A stretch of 64,000 nucleotides of DNA from Thermodesulfobacterium hveragerdense DSM 12571 (GCF_000423845.1 NZ_AUIT01000007.1:1-64000); one strand, 5' to 3'; numbered from the stretch's first letter, positions 53,788 through 63,535 are shown. The notes: generated by a model not told the origin, from the letters alone. A program made the numbers and translations.

Positions 53788-54851
53788 AACAACTCTAACC
53801 AATGCTTTATCTGAGGAGGTGAGCTTAATACCATGTTAAAATTAAGAAAACAACCGGCACAAAATGTGGCAACAACCTTTACCTTTGTTAGTTTCTGAAT
53901 CCAAACCCGTTTATATTTTTCCGGAAAACCTTCCCAATAAAGAGAAATCTTTGGGGAACCACAACAAAACTCACTTACCCTTATTTTATTTTTTACCAAA
54001 GAAAACTCTTCTGTCAAGTGGCAAGGAAGATGAAAAAGAACGGAACTATCCTTTGATCTCTCAGCTAAAACCTTTAACTCTTCTTCTCCCAAGAAAGAAA
54101 GAGCTTTATAGGCAGAAATTCCTCTTTTAGCTAAGTCTAAAAAATCCTTTTCATAAGAGGTGCCTTCGAAAAACTTAGGATAGACCTTTTTAAACATCCA
54201 GAGACAGGTAGCACAGAAAAAAACCACAGGAGAAGTTACTTCTTGCAAAACCTTAAGGTTTTTTAATGCCCTTTGTTTTACCAAAGAGGGGAATCCCAAG
54301 CTAAAAAAGTGAGCCCCACAACATTCAGATTCTTCAACTACCCAAACATTTACTCCTTTCTTCATTAGCAAACTTAAAAATTTTTCTAAAACCTGAGGAT
54401 AAAAATGCTTTAAGTCACAAGAAAAATAAACCAATAAATCTGGCTTTCCCTGATTTTCTTTAAAAGAATAGATCTTGTTAGGGCTAACTTTACCTTTTTC
54501 TGATAATATCTTGTCAAACCTGTCTAAAAACCGAAGTTTAGAGAGGGTTTGCAGGGGATGACCCCCTATAAGGCCAAAGGCTTCTTTCAAAATTATGGGT
54601 TCTTTTTTATCCTTTATAAGCTCAAGGCCTGATTCTACAAAACCAACCCTGTTAGGGCACACCCTTTCACATTTTCCACAGAACAAACAAACCTCAAGAG
54701 ATTGATGAGGTATTCTTTTTTGAAAAAGAAATAACCTACCTCGCGGAGAATAAGCCTCAGACCTAAAAACCCTGTAAGTTGGGCAATGAGGAACACATTT
54801 GCCACAACGAGTGCAGAGGTTATCGTTGGTGTTTTTTACGGTAGAGGTCAT
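53784..54851 (-). CDS. Fe-S oxidoreductase with two CCG domains (GlcF/GlpC-like)
   Basis: 355 residues. Two ferredoxin-type clusters near the N-terminus: CTRCGKCVPHCPTYRV and CLFCGKCERVCPN. Two CCG cysteine-rich domains follow (ECCGAHFFSLGFPSLV... and SEFCCGSPKISLYWEG...CAGCFLN), which hold unusual Fe-S centres in heterodisulfide-reductase-like subunits. It resembles glycolate oxidase GlcF, but no flavin partner (GlcD) is adjacent. Likely membrane-periphery electron transfer. Overlaps the HD gene by 32 nt and radical SAM by 4 nt. Confidence 0.88.
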   Translation of the reverse strand: MTSTVKNTNDNLCTRCGKCVPHCPTYRVFRSEAYSPRGRLFLFQKRIPHQSLEVCLFCGKCERVCPNRVGFVESGLELIKDKKEPIILKEAFGLIGGHPLQTLSKLRFLDRFDKILSEKGKVSPNKIYSFKENQGKPDLLVYFSCDLKHFYPQVLEKFLSLLMKKGVNVWVVEESECCGAHFFSLGFPSLVKQRALKNLKVLQEVTSPVVFFCATCLWMFKKVYPKFFEGTSYEKDFLDLAKRGISAYKALSFLGEEELKVLAERSKDSSVLFHLPCHLTEEFSLVKNKIRVSEFCCGSPKISLYWEGFPEKYKRVWIQKLTKVKVVATFCAGCFLNFNMVLSSPPQIKHWLELL

Positions 54852-55419
54852 TGTTTTTTATCAAAAAGTTATACCACCAGCTACACCAATCAGTTTCTAA
54901 AATAGTTTCAACCAGAGTTTTAGCCACCTCGGTGATTAACTTTGGTTTAGCATAATCGATCCATTTTTGAGCATAAGGGTTATTAAGGTCTCTTTGTTCT
55001 TTAAGCTGTATAATAAGGTCGATTATGTCTGCGTCATGAACCAGTCTTGCCTCTAAAGAGGCTAAGCTTCTATATTCCTTCCATAGATTAAGAACTTCCT
55101 CACTTAAAGGGATACCCTGAAAGGCGTCTGCAAGCGCCTTTTTTTCGTCAGTTTGGTTGTAAAGCTTATTTAAAGCATTAAAATCTCCGGTCCTTGTCTC
55201 TGGAAGGTCATGTAGTAAGGCCATTTTAAAAAGTTTTTCTTTATCTACTTTTTCTTCCACAAGCTCTGAAAGTATCCAGGCAATAAAAGCCACCCCGAAG
55301 GAGTGAGAGGCTACATTTTCATGCCCTGTACCAAGATAGGGATATCCTGTCCTTTCTACTCTTTTGAGAAAGGCTACCTCAAAAAGAAAGTTAGCATATC
55401 TACTATAAAAGTCCTTCAT
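54820..55419 (-). CDS. HD-domain hydrolase, YfbR/5'-nucleotidase-like
   Basis: 199 residues. ENVASHSFGVAFIAWILSE carries the first His, LLHDLPETRTGDFNALNK holds the HD dyad and LVHDADIIDLIIQLKEQ the final Asp. This is the HD_3/YfbR layout of dNMP 5'-nucleotidases. A substrate cannot be fixed from sequence. Overlaps speB by 17 nt upstream, and its 3' end overlaps the CCG gene. Confidence 0.82.
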   Translation of the reverse strand: MKDFYSRYANFLFEVAFLKRVERTGYPYLGTGHENVASHSFGVAFIAWILSELVEEKVDKEKLFKMALLHDLPETRTGDFNALNKLYNQTDEKKALADAFQGIPLSEEVLNLWKEYRSLASLEARLVHDADIIDLIIQLKEQRDLNNPYAQKWIDYAKPKLITEVAKTLVETILETDWCSWWYNFLIKNNDLYRKKHQR

Positions 55420-56269
55420 TTTTAGCGGCTAAATACACAGCTACCTTAAAAATAAGTTTAGCTGCTAAATATTCTGTAACAGGATTTACAGGGTCTGGCT
55501 TTACCTCAACCAAATCCATACCTATCAACCGATGTTTTACCAGGGTTTTAAGGATGGTTAACGCTTCCCACCAATCAATCCCTCCTGGCTCAGGGGTTCC
55601 AACCCCAGGAGCAAACGCAGGGTCAAACACATCCATATCAAAACTAAGAAAAATATAACTATCTTTAACAAAATTTTCTACCTTTCTAAGGCCTTCTTTA
55701 AAATCAACCTTTATATCTTTAGCCCAAATGATAGGATAGTTTTCCTGTTTTATAAACTCATACTCTTCTTTACATAGGGTACGAATTCCTATGCTCAAAA
55801 CAGGAACGCCAAGTTCATAAATCTTTCTCATAACTGTAGCATGGGTGAATGAACTCTGGTTATATCGGTCTCTAAGGTCTAAATGAGCGTCAAGATGAAC
55901 CACCTTTAACCCGGGAAAACTCTCTTTTAAAACCCTTATACTTCCTAAAGTAACCGTATGTTCTCCTCCGATAACAATCGGAAATCTGTTAAAGCTAAGG
56001 GTTTCTTCTACTTTTTGGGATATCTCTTTTAGCGCCTCTTCAGGGTCAAAGGATAACTCCTCTACCGGATAGGTAAAAAAACCTATCTTTTCTGAAGGGT
56101 CTAAAAAATATTCTTCGTCAAAAAACTCCATGTTAGGACTTACTTTAAGGATTTCTAAAGGAGCTTCTTTTGTGCCCTTTTTCCAAGAGGTAGAATACTC
56201 GAGAGGAGCTGGGATAAGGGCTACCTTGGCCTGAGGATGGTCAGGTAGCCCTAAAAAAGAAATTTTCAT
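55403..56269 (-). CDS. speB: Agmatinase / arginase-family ureohydrolase
   Basis: 288 residues. GGEHTVTLGSI, HLDAHLDLRDRY, SFDMDVFDPAFAPGVGTPEPGG provide the Mn-binding His and Asp residues. Most likely cleaves agmatine to putrescine and urea, since S-adenosylmethionine decarboxylase is next door. In some thermophiles the same family removes urea from N1-aminopropylagmatine; the adjacency with speD fits either route. 4 nt after speD. Confidence 0.9.
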   Translation of the reverse strand: MKISFLGLPDHPQAKVALIPAPLEYSTSWKKGTKEAPLEILKVSPNMEFFDEEYFLDPSEKIGFFTYPVEELSFDPEEALKEISQKVEETLSFNRFPIVIGGEHTVTLGSIRVLKESFPGLKVVHLDAHLDLRDRYNQSSFTHATVMRKIYELGVPVLSIGIRTLCKEEYEFIKQENYPIIWAKDIKVDFKEGLRKVENFVKDSYIFLSFDMDVFDPAFAPGVGTPEPGGIDWWEALTILKTLVKHRLIGMDLVEVKPDPVNPVTEYLAAKLIFKVAVYLAAKNEGLL

Positions 56270-56273
56270 AAAC

Positions 56274-56720
56274 CTATATTATAAGGTCCTTTCTTTCCAT
56301 CTTGATAAATTTTTCTACTGCCCTGATAGAACGAGGGAACTCAAGCCCTCTGTCAAAGAACTTTATCTCACTCTTTTGGATTTCAAAAATTTGGGTAACA
56401 TCACTGATAACCTTGTCAGCATCAAAAGGTTTACAGGAAAATACATCGATACTGAGATAAAGCTTCTCTGGAAAGGTATGGATGCTTATATGACTTTCTG
56501 CGATGATAACAAACCCAGAAATACCCCAGTCCTCAGGCACAGGAGCATAATATTTAAACACATAGGGAGGCATAATCTTGGTCATTTCTATCTCTTCAGG
56601 ATATTTACTAAGGAAATTATATATAAAATCTAAATTCATAAGCTTATCTCTATTAGCACCATAACCATCTATCACCAGATGCTGCCCAAAACCATACTCA
56701 AACTTTTCCATTTCTTTCAT
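56274..56720 (-). CDS. speD: S-adenosylmethionine decarboxylase proenzyme
   Basis: 148 residues. The self-cleavage site is IIAESHISIHTFPEKL, where the Ser becomes the pyruvoyl group after cleavage of the Glu-Ser bond; CKPFDADKVIS holds the catalytic Cys. Makes decarboxylated SAM for spermidine. The homodimeric prokaryotic class is about 115-130 residues, so the N-terminus is a little long. GGGGGGATATAAAG precedes ATG. Pairs with speB in an operon. Confidence 0.92.
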   Translation of the reverse strand: MKEMEKFEYGFGQHLVIDGYGANRDKLMNLDFIYNFLSKYPEEIEMTKIMPPYVFKYYAPVPEDWGISGFVIIAESHISIHTFPEKLYLSIDVFSCKPFDADKVISDVTQIFEIQKSEIKFFDRGLEFPRSIRAVEKFIKMERKDLII

Positions 56721-57020
56721 CTTTATATCCCCCCTAACCTAAGTTATATTAAACCTTAAGTCGGCTTTTAAAATATATCAGAAAAAAATTTTGTCAAGAT
56801 TTTTCCTGTAAAATTTTGAAAAATTTTTAATTATCTAATAATAACCTGATTAAAACCCTAAAAGCTTTAAATTTTTTTGTTTATTCTTTATTTTTTAGTA
56901 AAATTTGTCGTTGACTTATCAAACTTTAATTTTTATAATATGTTTATTAGTAATTAACTTTTTGAGTTGTGCCTTGTTTCGAAGTTTTTTTAAAAGTTTT
57001 TAATTTTAAACCAATTTTTT
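56721..57020. other. AT-rich divergent spacer
   Basis: 300 bp between speD (minus) and the M48 gene (plus). Very AT-rich with poly-A/T runs; it must contain both promoters, but no box stands out above background. No ORF, RNA or repeat seen. Confidence 0.6.
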
Positions 57021-58322
57021 ATGATTAAAAGTACAAAAGACATGTTTTTAAAAAAATTTTTAACAACCATTTACCTGTTTTTGGTGCTTTTTGTTTCTGG
57101 TTGTGCCAACTCTAACGGACCTTTTTTAAACTTAATTCCTGAAGAAAAAGAGATAGAATTAGGGAACCTATATGTCTATCCTGCTATAAATGAATATGAT
57201 GGGCTTTATCCTGAGAAAATGGTGCAAGAGTATATATCAGGTTTAGGACAAAGGCTTGCCAGGTTTTCTGAAAGAAAGCTCCCTTATAAATTCTATGTAG
57301 TAAACTCTGACGTGGTAAATGCCTTTGCTCTACCAGGAGGTCCGGTGATAGTTACCAGAGGTCTACTTTTAACCTTAGACAAAGAAAGTCAGCTTGCAGG
57401 AGTTTTAGCACATGAAATAGGACATATAACCGCTAAACATCATGTAAAAATGTTGGAAAAACAGCTGGCCCTAAACTTTCTTCTTCAAATAGGAAGCCTG
57501 TTAGTCCCACAAGACCTTACAGGAGAAATCTTGTTAAGATTGGGGGCTGTGTCTGCTTCACTACTCCAGCTTAAGTTTAGTAGAGATCAAGAAAAAGAGG
57601 CAGACTACTATGGTTTTCTCTTTGCCTATAAAGCAGGATTTTCTCCGCAAGGCATGATAGAGGTCTTTGAAAAGTTTAAGCAGATGCAAAAAGAACGCCC
57701 TCCGGAATGGCTTTCTACCCACCCCTTACCTGAAACGAGAATTAAAGAAGCTCAAAACTATATCAACACCTTTAAACCCTCTGGTGCCTTTATCTCTGAC
57801 ACCGAAAAATTTCAAAAAATAAAAAACTTGTTGGTTACCACTAAACCTTCTTACCAACAAGTATCCAAAGGTAAGGCTGAGTACAAGAAAAAGAACCTCA
57901 ATTCAGCAGAAGCTTATTTTAAAGAAGCCTTAAGTTTATATCCTCAAAACACTGTAGCTTTAGTTTATTTAGCTTCTATCAGGTTAGAAAAGAAAGATTT
58001 TGAGAGTGCAAAAAACTATGCCATAAAAGCTGTAGAAATAGACCCTAACTTTTTCTCAGCTCAGCTAATCGCAGGTATTTCCTGCTTCAAGATAGGGGAA
58101 TTAAGTAATTCCCTTGTTTACTTAGAAAAGGCCTCCCAGCTTATTCCTTTTAACGGGATTTCTTATTATTATAAAGGCAGGGTTTATGAAACTCAAAAAC
58201 AATCTTCTTTAGCCTTAAAAAACTATCAAAAAGCTTTAGAATTAGGACCACAACAAGCCTCTTGGTATTCTGACTGTAAAGCAAGATATCAACGATTGAG
58301 GTTTTATTATGAAAATGGATAA
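57021..58322 (+). CDS. M48-family metalloprotease lipoprotein with TPRs (BepA-like)
   Basis: 433 residues. Signal with lipobox FLVLFVSGCANSNG (Cys about 28); start could be ATG 57021 or 57042. Catalytic motif VLAHEIGHITAKHHVKM (HExxH) and the distant Glu in FSRDQEKEADYYGFLFAYKAG (ExxxD). The C-terminal half (about 280-425) carries tetratricopeptide-like repeats (NSAEAYFKEALSLYPQNTVALVYLA...). BepA-type enzymes assist outer-membrane protein assembly in the periplasm. Overlaps the downstream TSUP gene by 14 nt. Confidence 0.9.
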   Translation: MIKSTKDMFLKKFLTTIYLFLVLFVSGCANSNGPFLNLIPEEKEIELGNLYVYPAINEYDGLYPEKMVQEYISGLGQRLARFSERKLPYKFYVVNSDVVNAFALPGGPVIVTRGLLLTLDKESQLAGVLAHEIGHITAKHHVKMLEKQLALNFLLQIGSLLVPQDLTGEILLRLGAVSASLLQLKFSRDQEKEADYYGFLFAYKAGFSPQGMIEVFEKFKQMQKERPPEWLSTHPLPETRIKEAQNYINTFKPSGAFISDTEKFQKIKNLLVTTKPSYQQVSKGKAEYKKKNLNSAEAYFKEALSLYPQNTVALVYLASIRLEKKDFESAKNYAIKAVEIDPNFFSAQLIAGISCFKIGELSNSLVYLEKASQLIPFNGISYYYKGRVYETQKQSSLALKNYQKALELGPQQASWYSDCKARYQRLRFYYENG

Positions 58323-59220
58323 CTTCTTAGACCTTTTGTTGACCTCTTTACCTTGGGTTGTAACCTTTAAGACTTCAGGGGTAACCACCTCTATTCTAAT
58401 ACCTCCCTTAGTAGCTTTTGTTATCTCTTTTTTCTCTGCCTCTGGAGGAATAAGCGGTGCTTTTTTACTTTTACCTTTTCAGATAAGTATCCTTAGGTTT
58501 ACCACTCCTGCGGTTAGTGCAACCAACCATCTTTTTAACGTGTTTGCCATTCCCTTCAGGGTCTATAGGTACTGGAAAGAAAGACGTTTTTTCTATCCTT
58601 TAACCTTAATAATTTCCATAGGCACCTTACCTGGTGTGATTATAGGATATTTTTTAAGAATAGCCTTTTTTCAGGAGCTATTAAGATTTAAGCTTTTGGT
58701 TGGAGCTGTACTTTTGGTAATAAGCTTAAAGCTTCTTTATGATATCATATTTCCTCCTAAAAAAGATGCCTCTTTTTCTCCAGAACCTCCAAAACTTCTC
58801 CAGTTTAACTGGAAAACCTTAGCATTCATCTATGACCATAAAACCTACCAAGTAAGTTCTTTAGCTATATCTCTGGTTGCTTTTTTTATAGGGATTATAG
58901 GTGGTATTTATGGGATAGGAGGAGGGGCGTTGATGGCCCCTATCTTGCTTGGGTTTTTTCACCTACCTCCTTACGTGTTTGCTGGGGCCACTCTTTTTGG
59001 AACTTGTTTAACCTCAGTCGTGGGAGTATTGGTTTTTACCTTTGGAGGGAATCCACCAGACTGGGCGCTTGGAGCTCTTTTAGGTTTAGGAGGAGCAGCT
59101 GGACTATATTTAGGAGCTAAAGCCCAAAAAAGAATGCCTCAAAAGCTTATAAGGGTTATCATAACAGCGTTGGTACTTTTTATAAGCTTAAGATATCTCT
59201 ATTCTTACTTTATGCGGTAA
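58309..59220 (+). CDS. TSUP/TauE-SafE family sulfite/sulfonate transporter
   Basis: 303 residues with about eight hydrophobic segments; PLVAFVISFFSASGGISGAFLLLPF and FFIGIIGGIYGIGGGALMAPILLGF are the two TauE signature repeats. Exports or imports organosulfonates, sulfite or related anions; the substrate is not fixed by sequence. It overlaps the M48 gene by 14 nt and converges with the siroheme decarboxylase gene (11-nt overlap). Confidence 0.87.
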   Translation: MKMDNFLDLLLTSLPWVVTFKTSGVTTSILIPPLVAFVISFFSASGGISGAFLLLPFQISILRFTTPAVSATNHLFNVFAIPFRVYRYWKERRFFYPLTLIISIGTLPGVIIGYFLRIAFFQELLRFKLLVGAVLLVISLKLLYDIIFPPKKDASFSPEPPKLLQFNWKTLAFIYDHKTYQVSSLAISLVAFFIGIIGGIYGIGGGALMAPILLGFFHLPPYVFAGATLFGTCLTSVVGVLVFTFGGNPPDWALGALLGLGGAAGLYLGAKAQKRMPQKLIRVIITALVLFISLRYLYSYFMR

Positions 59221-60190
59221 AAACATCGTCATAAAAAAGTTTTAACCTAACCTTTTTTAATTCTTTTAGTGTAGTAAGCATAAGATATTCGGTGATATCT
59301 ATCTTTTGAGCCAGTTCTTCTATCAACCTTCTTTCCTCCTCGTTCTTAAAATGACACATCGTATACAGGTTATAATCCCAAAAAGGATAGGTCTTTCTTT
59401 CATAACAATGTGTGATAAAGGTTTTGTTGGTAACTTCCTTAACAAAACTTTCTATCTTCTTTTGAGGTACCTTCCAGGCTACCATGACGTTGGTTTTATA
59501 TCCTAAACGGTCATGTTTTACCAAAGCCCCAAACCTTCTTAAACCACCTTGTTTTTGGACTTCCATCAACCAAGAAAAAATCTCTTCTTCTCTAACACCA
59601 AGTTTTTCAGCTATAGGTTTAAAAGGCTCTTTTATCAAAGGAAGAGGCTCTTGAAGATGTTTGACAAACCAAACATCTTTTTCTGAAAAACTTTCCTCTG
59701 TTTGCTTTTGAAACCCTATCTCTTCGTTTTTTTCGTTTTCGTAACCTTCTACCTCTAAAACCGTAGATATTTTAAAAACCCTTAAAGCAGGTAAAAACAA
59801 AAAATCTTCTATTTGGCATCGCTTACAAAGGTTGTCTGCTTCAGTCAAAAGGTCTTTTCCTGGGGGCACTACCAGAATAAACCAAAGGTTGTAATCATGA
59901 GATCTTAAGTAGTTATGACTTACCCCTTGATGGCTGTTTATGATCTCTATTGTCTGAATAAGGTTTTCTTCCTTAGCCCTTAAGGCAAAAAGCCCAGACC
60001 TATGTCCAAAAAAAGAAGGGTTAAAAACTGCAGAAACCTGTCTTATTATTCTCTTTTCTTGCAACTCTCTAACTTTTTCTAAAAAAAAATCTTCTTCTAA
60101 ACCAACCTTTTCAGCTAAACGTAAAAAGGGCCTATTTTCTAAGGGAAAATCTTTTTGGATAACAGAAAGAATCTTTTTCTCAACATCCAT
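59210..60190 (-). CDS. Siroheme decarboxylase, fused AhbA-AhbB
   Basis: 326 residues containing two Lrp/AsnC-like modules. Module 1 (about 1-150): winged helix, then GVSHNYLRSHDYNLWFILVV, the AhbA-type substrate region. Module 2 (about 170-320): GLRRFGALVKHDRLGY and FITHCYERKTYPFWDYNLYTM, the AhbB-type region with conserved His/Tyr/Arg. In Desulfovibrio AhbA and AhbB are separate proteins that decarboxylate siroheme to 12,18-didecarboxysiroheme in the alternative heme route; the related NirDLGH proteins do so for heme d1. Here both subunits are in one chain. It follows rpoD by 3 nt, so it shares the dnaG-rpoD transcript. Confidence 0.9.
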   Translation of the reverse strand: MDVEKKILSVIQKDFPLENRPFLRLAEKVGLEEDFFLEKVRELQEKRIIRQVSAVFNPSFFGHRSGLFALRAKEENLIQTIEIINSHQGVSHNYLRSHDYNLWFILVVPPGKDLLTEADNLCKRCQIEDFLFLPALRVFKISTVLEVEGYENEKNEEIGFQKQTEESFSEKDVWFVKHLQEPLPLIKEPFKPIAEKLGVREEEIFSWLMEVQKQGGLRRFGALVKHDRLGYKTNVMVAWKVPQKKIESFVKEVTNKTFITHCYERKTYPFWDYNLYTMCHFKNEEERRLIEELAQKIDITEYLMLTTLKELKKVRLKLFYDDVFTA

Positions 60191-60193
60191 ACG

Positions 60194-61738
60194 TTAAGAA
60201 CTATAAATAAGAAAATTCTTTAAAAACTTTATCCTTTGAGGATGTTTAAGTTTACGCAGGGCGATGTTTTCTATCTGTCTGATCCTTTCTTTAGTAACCC
60301 CAAACTTGTTTCCAACCTCCTCTAAAGTGTAGGATTCTCTTTCACCTATTCCAAACCTTAGCCTTATAATTTTTTCCTCCCTGGGGGACAAACTCTTTAG
60401 AAGTTCTCTTACTTTTTCTGATAGAGCTTGGTTAAAGGTAATTTCATCAGGTTTTAAAGCTTTCTGGTCTTCTATGAAATCTCTTAGTGTAGAATCGTCT
60501 TCTTCTCCTATGTTAGTTTCCAGAGAAATAGGTTGTTTCATAATTTTGAAGATGTAGTTAAGTTTTTCTATAGAAAGGCCTGTCTCCTTAGAAAGTTCTT
60601 CTAAAGTTGGATCTCTACCATATTCTTGATAAAACTTGTTAGAAATAAGCTTACTTATTTTGTATATAGTTTCTATTATATGAAGGGGGATCCTTATGGT
60701 CCTGGTATTTTCTGCCAGATACCTGGTGATAGACTGTCTTATCCACCAGGTTGCATAGGTGCTAAACTTAAATCCTTTTCGGTAATCAAATTTTTCTATG
60801 GCTTTAAGAAGACCTATGTTTCCTTCCTGGATTAAATCAGAAAGAAACATCCCTTTAGGAGAATACTTGCGGGCTATAGAAATGATAAGCCTAAGATTAG
60901 ATTTTACCAACTCCTCTTTGCAGGCCTTTATAACTTGACAGGCTTTAAAAATCTTTTCTCCACTTTGGTATACCTTCTCTAAGGGCTCTCCAAAGAATTC
61001 ATCAAAATGCTTCATAAACTTACAATGTTCGTTTACTTCTTTTACCAGCTTGTCTAAATCTATCTTATCGATGGAAAATCTTTTTGCTAAACGGAGAAAA
61101 TTAATCTGTCTTCCGTTAACTGAAAAAATTTTTTCTATCGTGATAGGCTTGATCTCGTATTTAGTTTGCAGTTTGTTTTTTAATCTGTTTAGGTTGTTAG
61201 TCCTGTGATAGGTTTCCAAAATCTCACAACAAAGCTCATCTAACAGCAGTTTGCTTGGCCTTACTTGATAAACAAGTTCTATGGTCTTTTCCAAAAGCTC
61301 AGGTTTAACACCATGAGAGTTAAAAGACTCTAAAATGTCACTTAAGTTTTGTTTTAAACTTTGTATCCAATGTTCAAAATTTTCTTTATGTTTTTGTAAT
61401 TCATCACAGTCCTTAAAAAGCAGTCCTAACTTGCCATGTCTTTCTGATTGAATAACCAGATGAAAAAACTTGGCAGTAGTAGCATAATAACTGAGGACCT
61501 CACTCAATATCTCCCTTTCCTTTTCTTCTATAGTCCTTCCTATCCTTATTTCATCTTCTTTGGTAAGAAGTTTATGAGAAAAAACTTCCTTAAAATAAAT
61601 CTTTATAGGGTCTTCGTCTTTAACTCCAGACCTTTTTTCCTCTTCTTCAGGTAGCCAGAAATTTTCTGAAGAAACCTCCTCTAAGAGCATTTCCTCTTCT
61701 TCAAAAAGACAAAAGGTTTTTTTGTTTCGGAGGCTCAT
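60194..61738 (-). CDS. rpoD: Primary sigma factor RpoD
   Basis: 514 residues. Short acidic N-terminus (little region 1.1), region 1.2 DPIKIYFKEVF, region 2 DLIQEGNIGLLKAIEKFDYRKGFKFSTYATWWIRQSITRYLAENTRTIRIPLH in consecutive recognisable blocks (e.g. FSTYATWWIRQSI, -10 melting), region 3, and region 4 LSPREEKIIRLRFGIGE with the helix-turn-helix TLEEVGNKFGVTKERIRQIE. Directs transcription of housekeeping genes. In the dnaG-rpoD order of the macromolecular-synthesis operon. AGGAGGATTG ribosome site. Confidence 0.96.
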   Translation of the reverse strand: MSLRNKKTFCLFEEEEMLLEEVSSENFWLPEEEEKRSGVKDEDPIKIYFKEVFSHKLLTKEDEIRIGRTIEEKEREILSEVLSYYATTAKFFHLVIQSERHGKLGLLFKDCDELQKHKENFEHWIQSLKQNLSDILESFNSHGVKPELLEKTIELVYQVRPSKLLLDELCCEILETYHRTNNLNRLKNKLQTKYEIKPITIEKIFSVNGRQINFLRLAKRFSIDKIDLDKLVKEVNEHCKFMKHFDEFFGEPLEKVYQSGEKIFKACQVIKACKEELVKSNLRLIISIARKYSPKGMFLSDLIQEGNIGLLKAIEKFDYRKGFKFSTYATWWIRQSITRYLAENTRTIRIPLHIIETIYKISKLISNKFYQEYGRDPTLEELSKETGLSIEKLNYIFKIMKQPISLETNIGEEDDSTLRDFIEDQKALKPDEITFNQALSEKVRELLKSLSPREEKIIRLRFGIGERESYTLEEVGNKFGVTKERIRQIENIALRKLKHPQRIKFLKNFLIYSS

Positions 61739-61780
61739 TCAATCCTCCTTTGTTTAAAAATTTTTATGCAAACTTTTATT

Positions 61781-63535
61781 TTAACTCTCTACTTTGTCTA
61801 AACCACAAACTTTATTGATCAAGGTGGCTTTTAAAAGACAAAGATATTGATTTTTTTCTTCTTTTGCCCCTACATTTTCTAAATTTTTTATGCTCTCTGC
61901 AAGTTTTTTTAACTCCAGCTTGATTAAAGACTTTTGGAGAAAGGATTTTATGTCTTTGAGAACCTCCTCTCGACTTTCAAAAGGAGGGCTAAAAAGAAGG
62001 TCGCTTAGAATAGACTGAAATTCAGGATCAGAGACACAAGAAAGCTCTCCCAGCCCTTTTTTCAAACTCTCGATTAACATTTTTAAAAAAACCGTATACT
62101 TAGAACCACAAGCTTCTAAATACTTAGAAAGTCCTGACTCCTCTAAAATTTCTAAATCTTCAGGATAACTTACTAAGTATTGAGCAATCATCCTTAAACA
62201 ACTATCTTCCTTAGGTTCAACCAAACTCTTTTCAGAAGATGAAATAAATATAGCAGGTTTTTTAGATACTTCCTTTTTAGATAAACTTTTTAAAATCTCT
62301 GTTTCAGACAAATCCAGTTTAAAGCTCAATTCCTTAGCTACTTTTTTCTTTAAAAACGGGTCTTCTATACCCTGAAAAACCTCAATCAATTCTTGATAGG
62401 CCTTAGAAGGATTTTGTTTGAATTTGTCTTGGTAAAAAGAAACTACAAAAGAAATTCCGTCCTGGGTTAAGTCCTTTATCTTTTCCTTAACCTCTGATGC
62501 ATCTACCTTTATTTTTTGGACGAAAGAATCTGGATCCTCCCCTTCAGGTAAAACAACACATTTAGGTAAAATCCCTTCTTTTACAAACAAAGACACGGCC
62601 CTTACCGTAGCCTTTTTCCCAGCTTCATCGCTGTCATAACATACCAATATCTCCTCAGATAATCCTTTAAGGATTTTTACATGAGTAGGGGTAAGGGCTG
62701 TACCACAAGTAGCAACCGTATTTCTTATCCCAGCCTCCCAGAAAGAAAGGAAATCAAAGTATCCCTCTACCAAAAAACAGGTTTTTCCTTTCTTGATATA
62801 TTCTTTAGCCTGATAAAGACCATAAAGGATTTCTGATTTTTTATAAATTTTAGACTCAGAGGTATTTAAATACTTGGGCTCGTCTTCTTTAAGAAGAGCT
62901 CTTCCTCCAAAACCAACACACTCCCCTTTGGAATTAAAAACAGGAAAGATCACCCTAAACTTAAAAAGGTCTACAAAAGAACCGTCTTGTACTTGTTTGA
63001 TCAAACCAAGCTCTTCTGCATGTTTAAACTCTTCTTTTGAGGTTCTCAAATAACCGGTTAATACCCTACCTTCTTGAGGGGCAAAACCTAAAAGAAAATG
63101 CTTTATAGTTTCTTCAGAAAGGCCTCTTTCTAAGAGATATTCTCTTCCTTCTTTAGCCCCAGGATGAAAAAACAGCAAATGATGGTAAAACTTGGCTACT
63201 TTATAAGCCAGGCTAACAAGCTCGTTTTCTTTTGTCTTCTCTAAAAAAACTTTTTCTTCTACATAAATTCCTGCTTTCTCTGCTAATTCTAAGATAGCCT
63301 CTTTAAAGGATAACCCCTTTATCTTCATGTAAAAAGTTACCACATCACCAGACTCACCACATCCAAAACACTTGAAAATCTGTTTCTCAGGACTGACCAC
63401 AAAAGAAGGGGTTTTTTCTGAATGAAAAGGACAAAGTCCTACAAGATTTTTGCCTATCCTTTTTAACCTTACATAGTTAGAAACTACCTCTACAAGGTTA
63501 TAAATCTCTTTTATTTTCTCAAAAAGTTCCTCCAA
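61781..63535 (-). CDS. dnaG: DNA primase
   Basis: 584 residues. CHC2 zinc finger (CPFHSEKTPSFVVSPEKQIF, KCFGCGESGD; residues about 37-62). TOPRIM catalytic core: LVEGYFDFLSFWEAGI, ATCGTALT and LVCYDSDEAGKKA (metal ligands). The C-terminal helicase-binding part (about 430-584) is helical and divergent. Makes RNA primers for replication. Upstream of rpoD by 42 nt. The 130-nt gap from mutS2 is AT-rich. Confidence 0.96.
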   Translation of the reverse strand: MEELFEKIKEIYNLVEVVSNYVRLKRIGKNLVGLCPFHSEKTPSFVVSPEKQIFKCFGCGESGDVVTFYMKIKGLSFKEAILELAEKAGIYVEEKVFLEKTKENELVSLAYKVAKFYHHLLFFHPGAKEGREYLLERGLSEETIKHFLLGFAPQEGRVLTGYLRTSKEEFKHAEELGLIKQVQDGSFVDLFKFRVIFPVFNSKGECVGFGGRALLKEDEPKYLNTSESKIYKKSEILYGLYQAKEYIKKGKTCFLVEGYFDFLSFWEAGIRNTVATCGTALTPTHVKILKGLSEEILVCYDSDEAGKKATVRAVSLFVKEGILPKCVVLPEGEDPDSFVQKIKVDASEVKEKIKDLTQDGISFVVSFYQDKFKQNPSKAYQELIEVFQGIEDPFLKKKVAKELSFKLDLSETEILKSLSKKEVSKKPAIFISSSEKSLVEPKEDSCLRMIAQYLVSYPEDLEILEESGLSKYLEACGSKYTVFLKMLIESLKKGLGELSCVSDPEFQSILSDLLFSPPFESREEVLKDIKSFLQKSLIKLELKKLAESIKNLENVGAKEEKNQYLCLLKATLINKVCGLDKVES

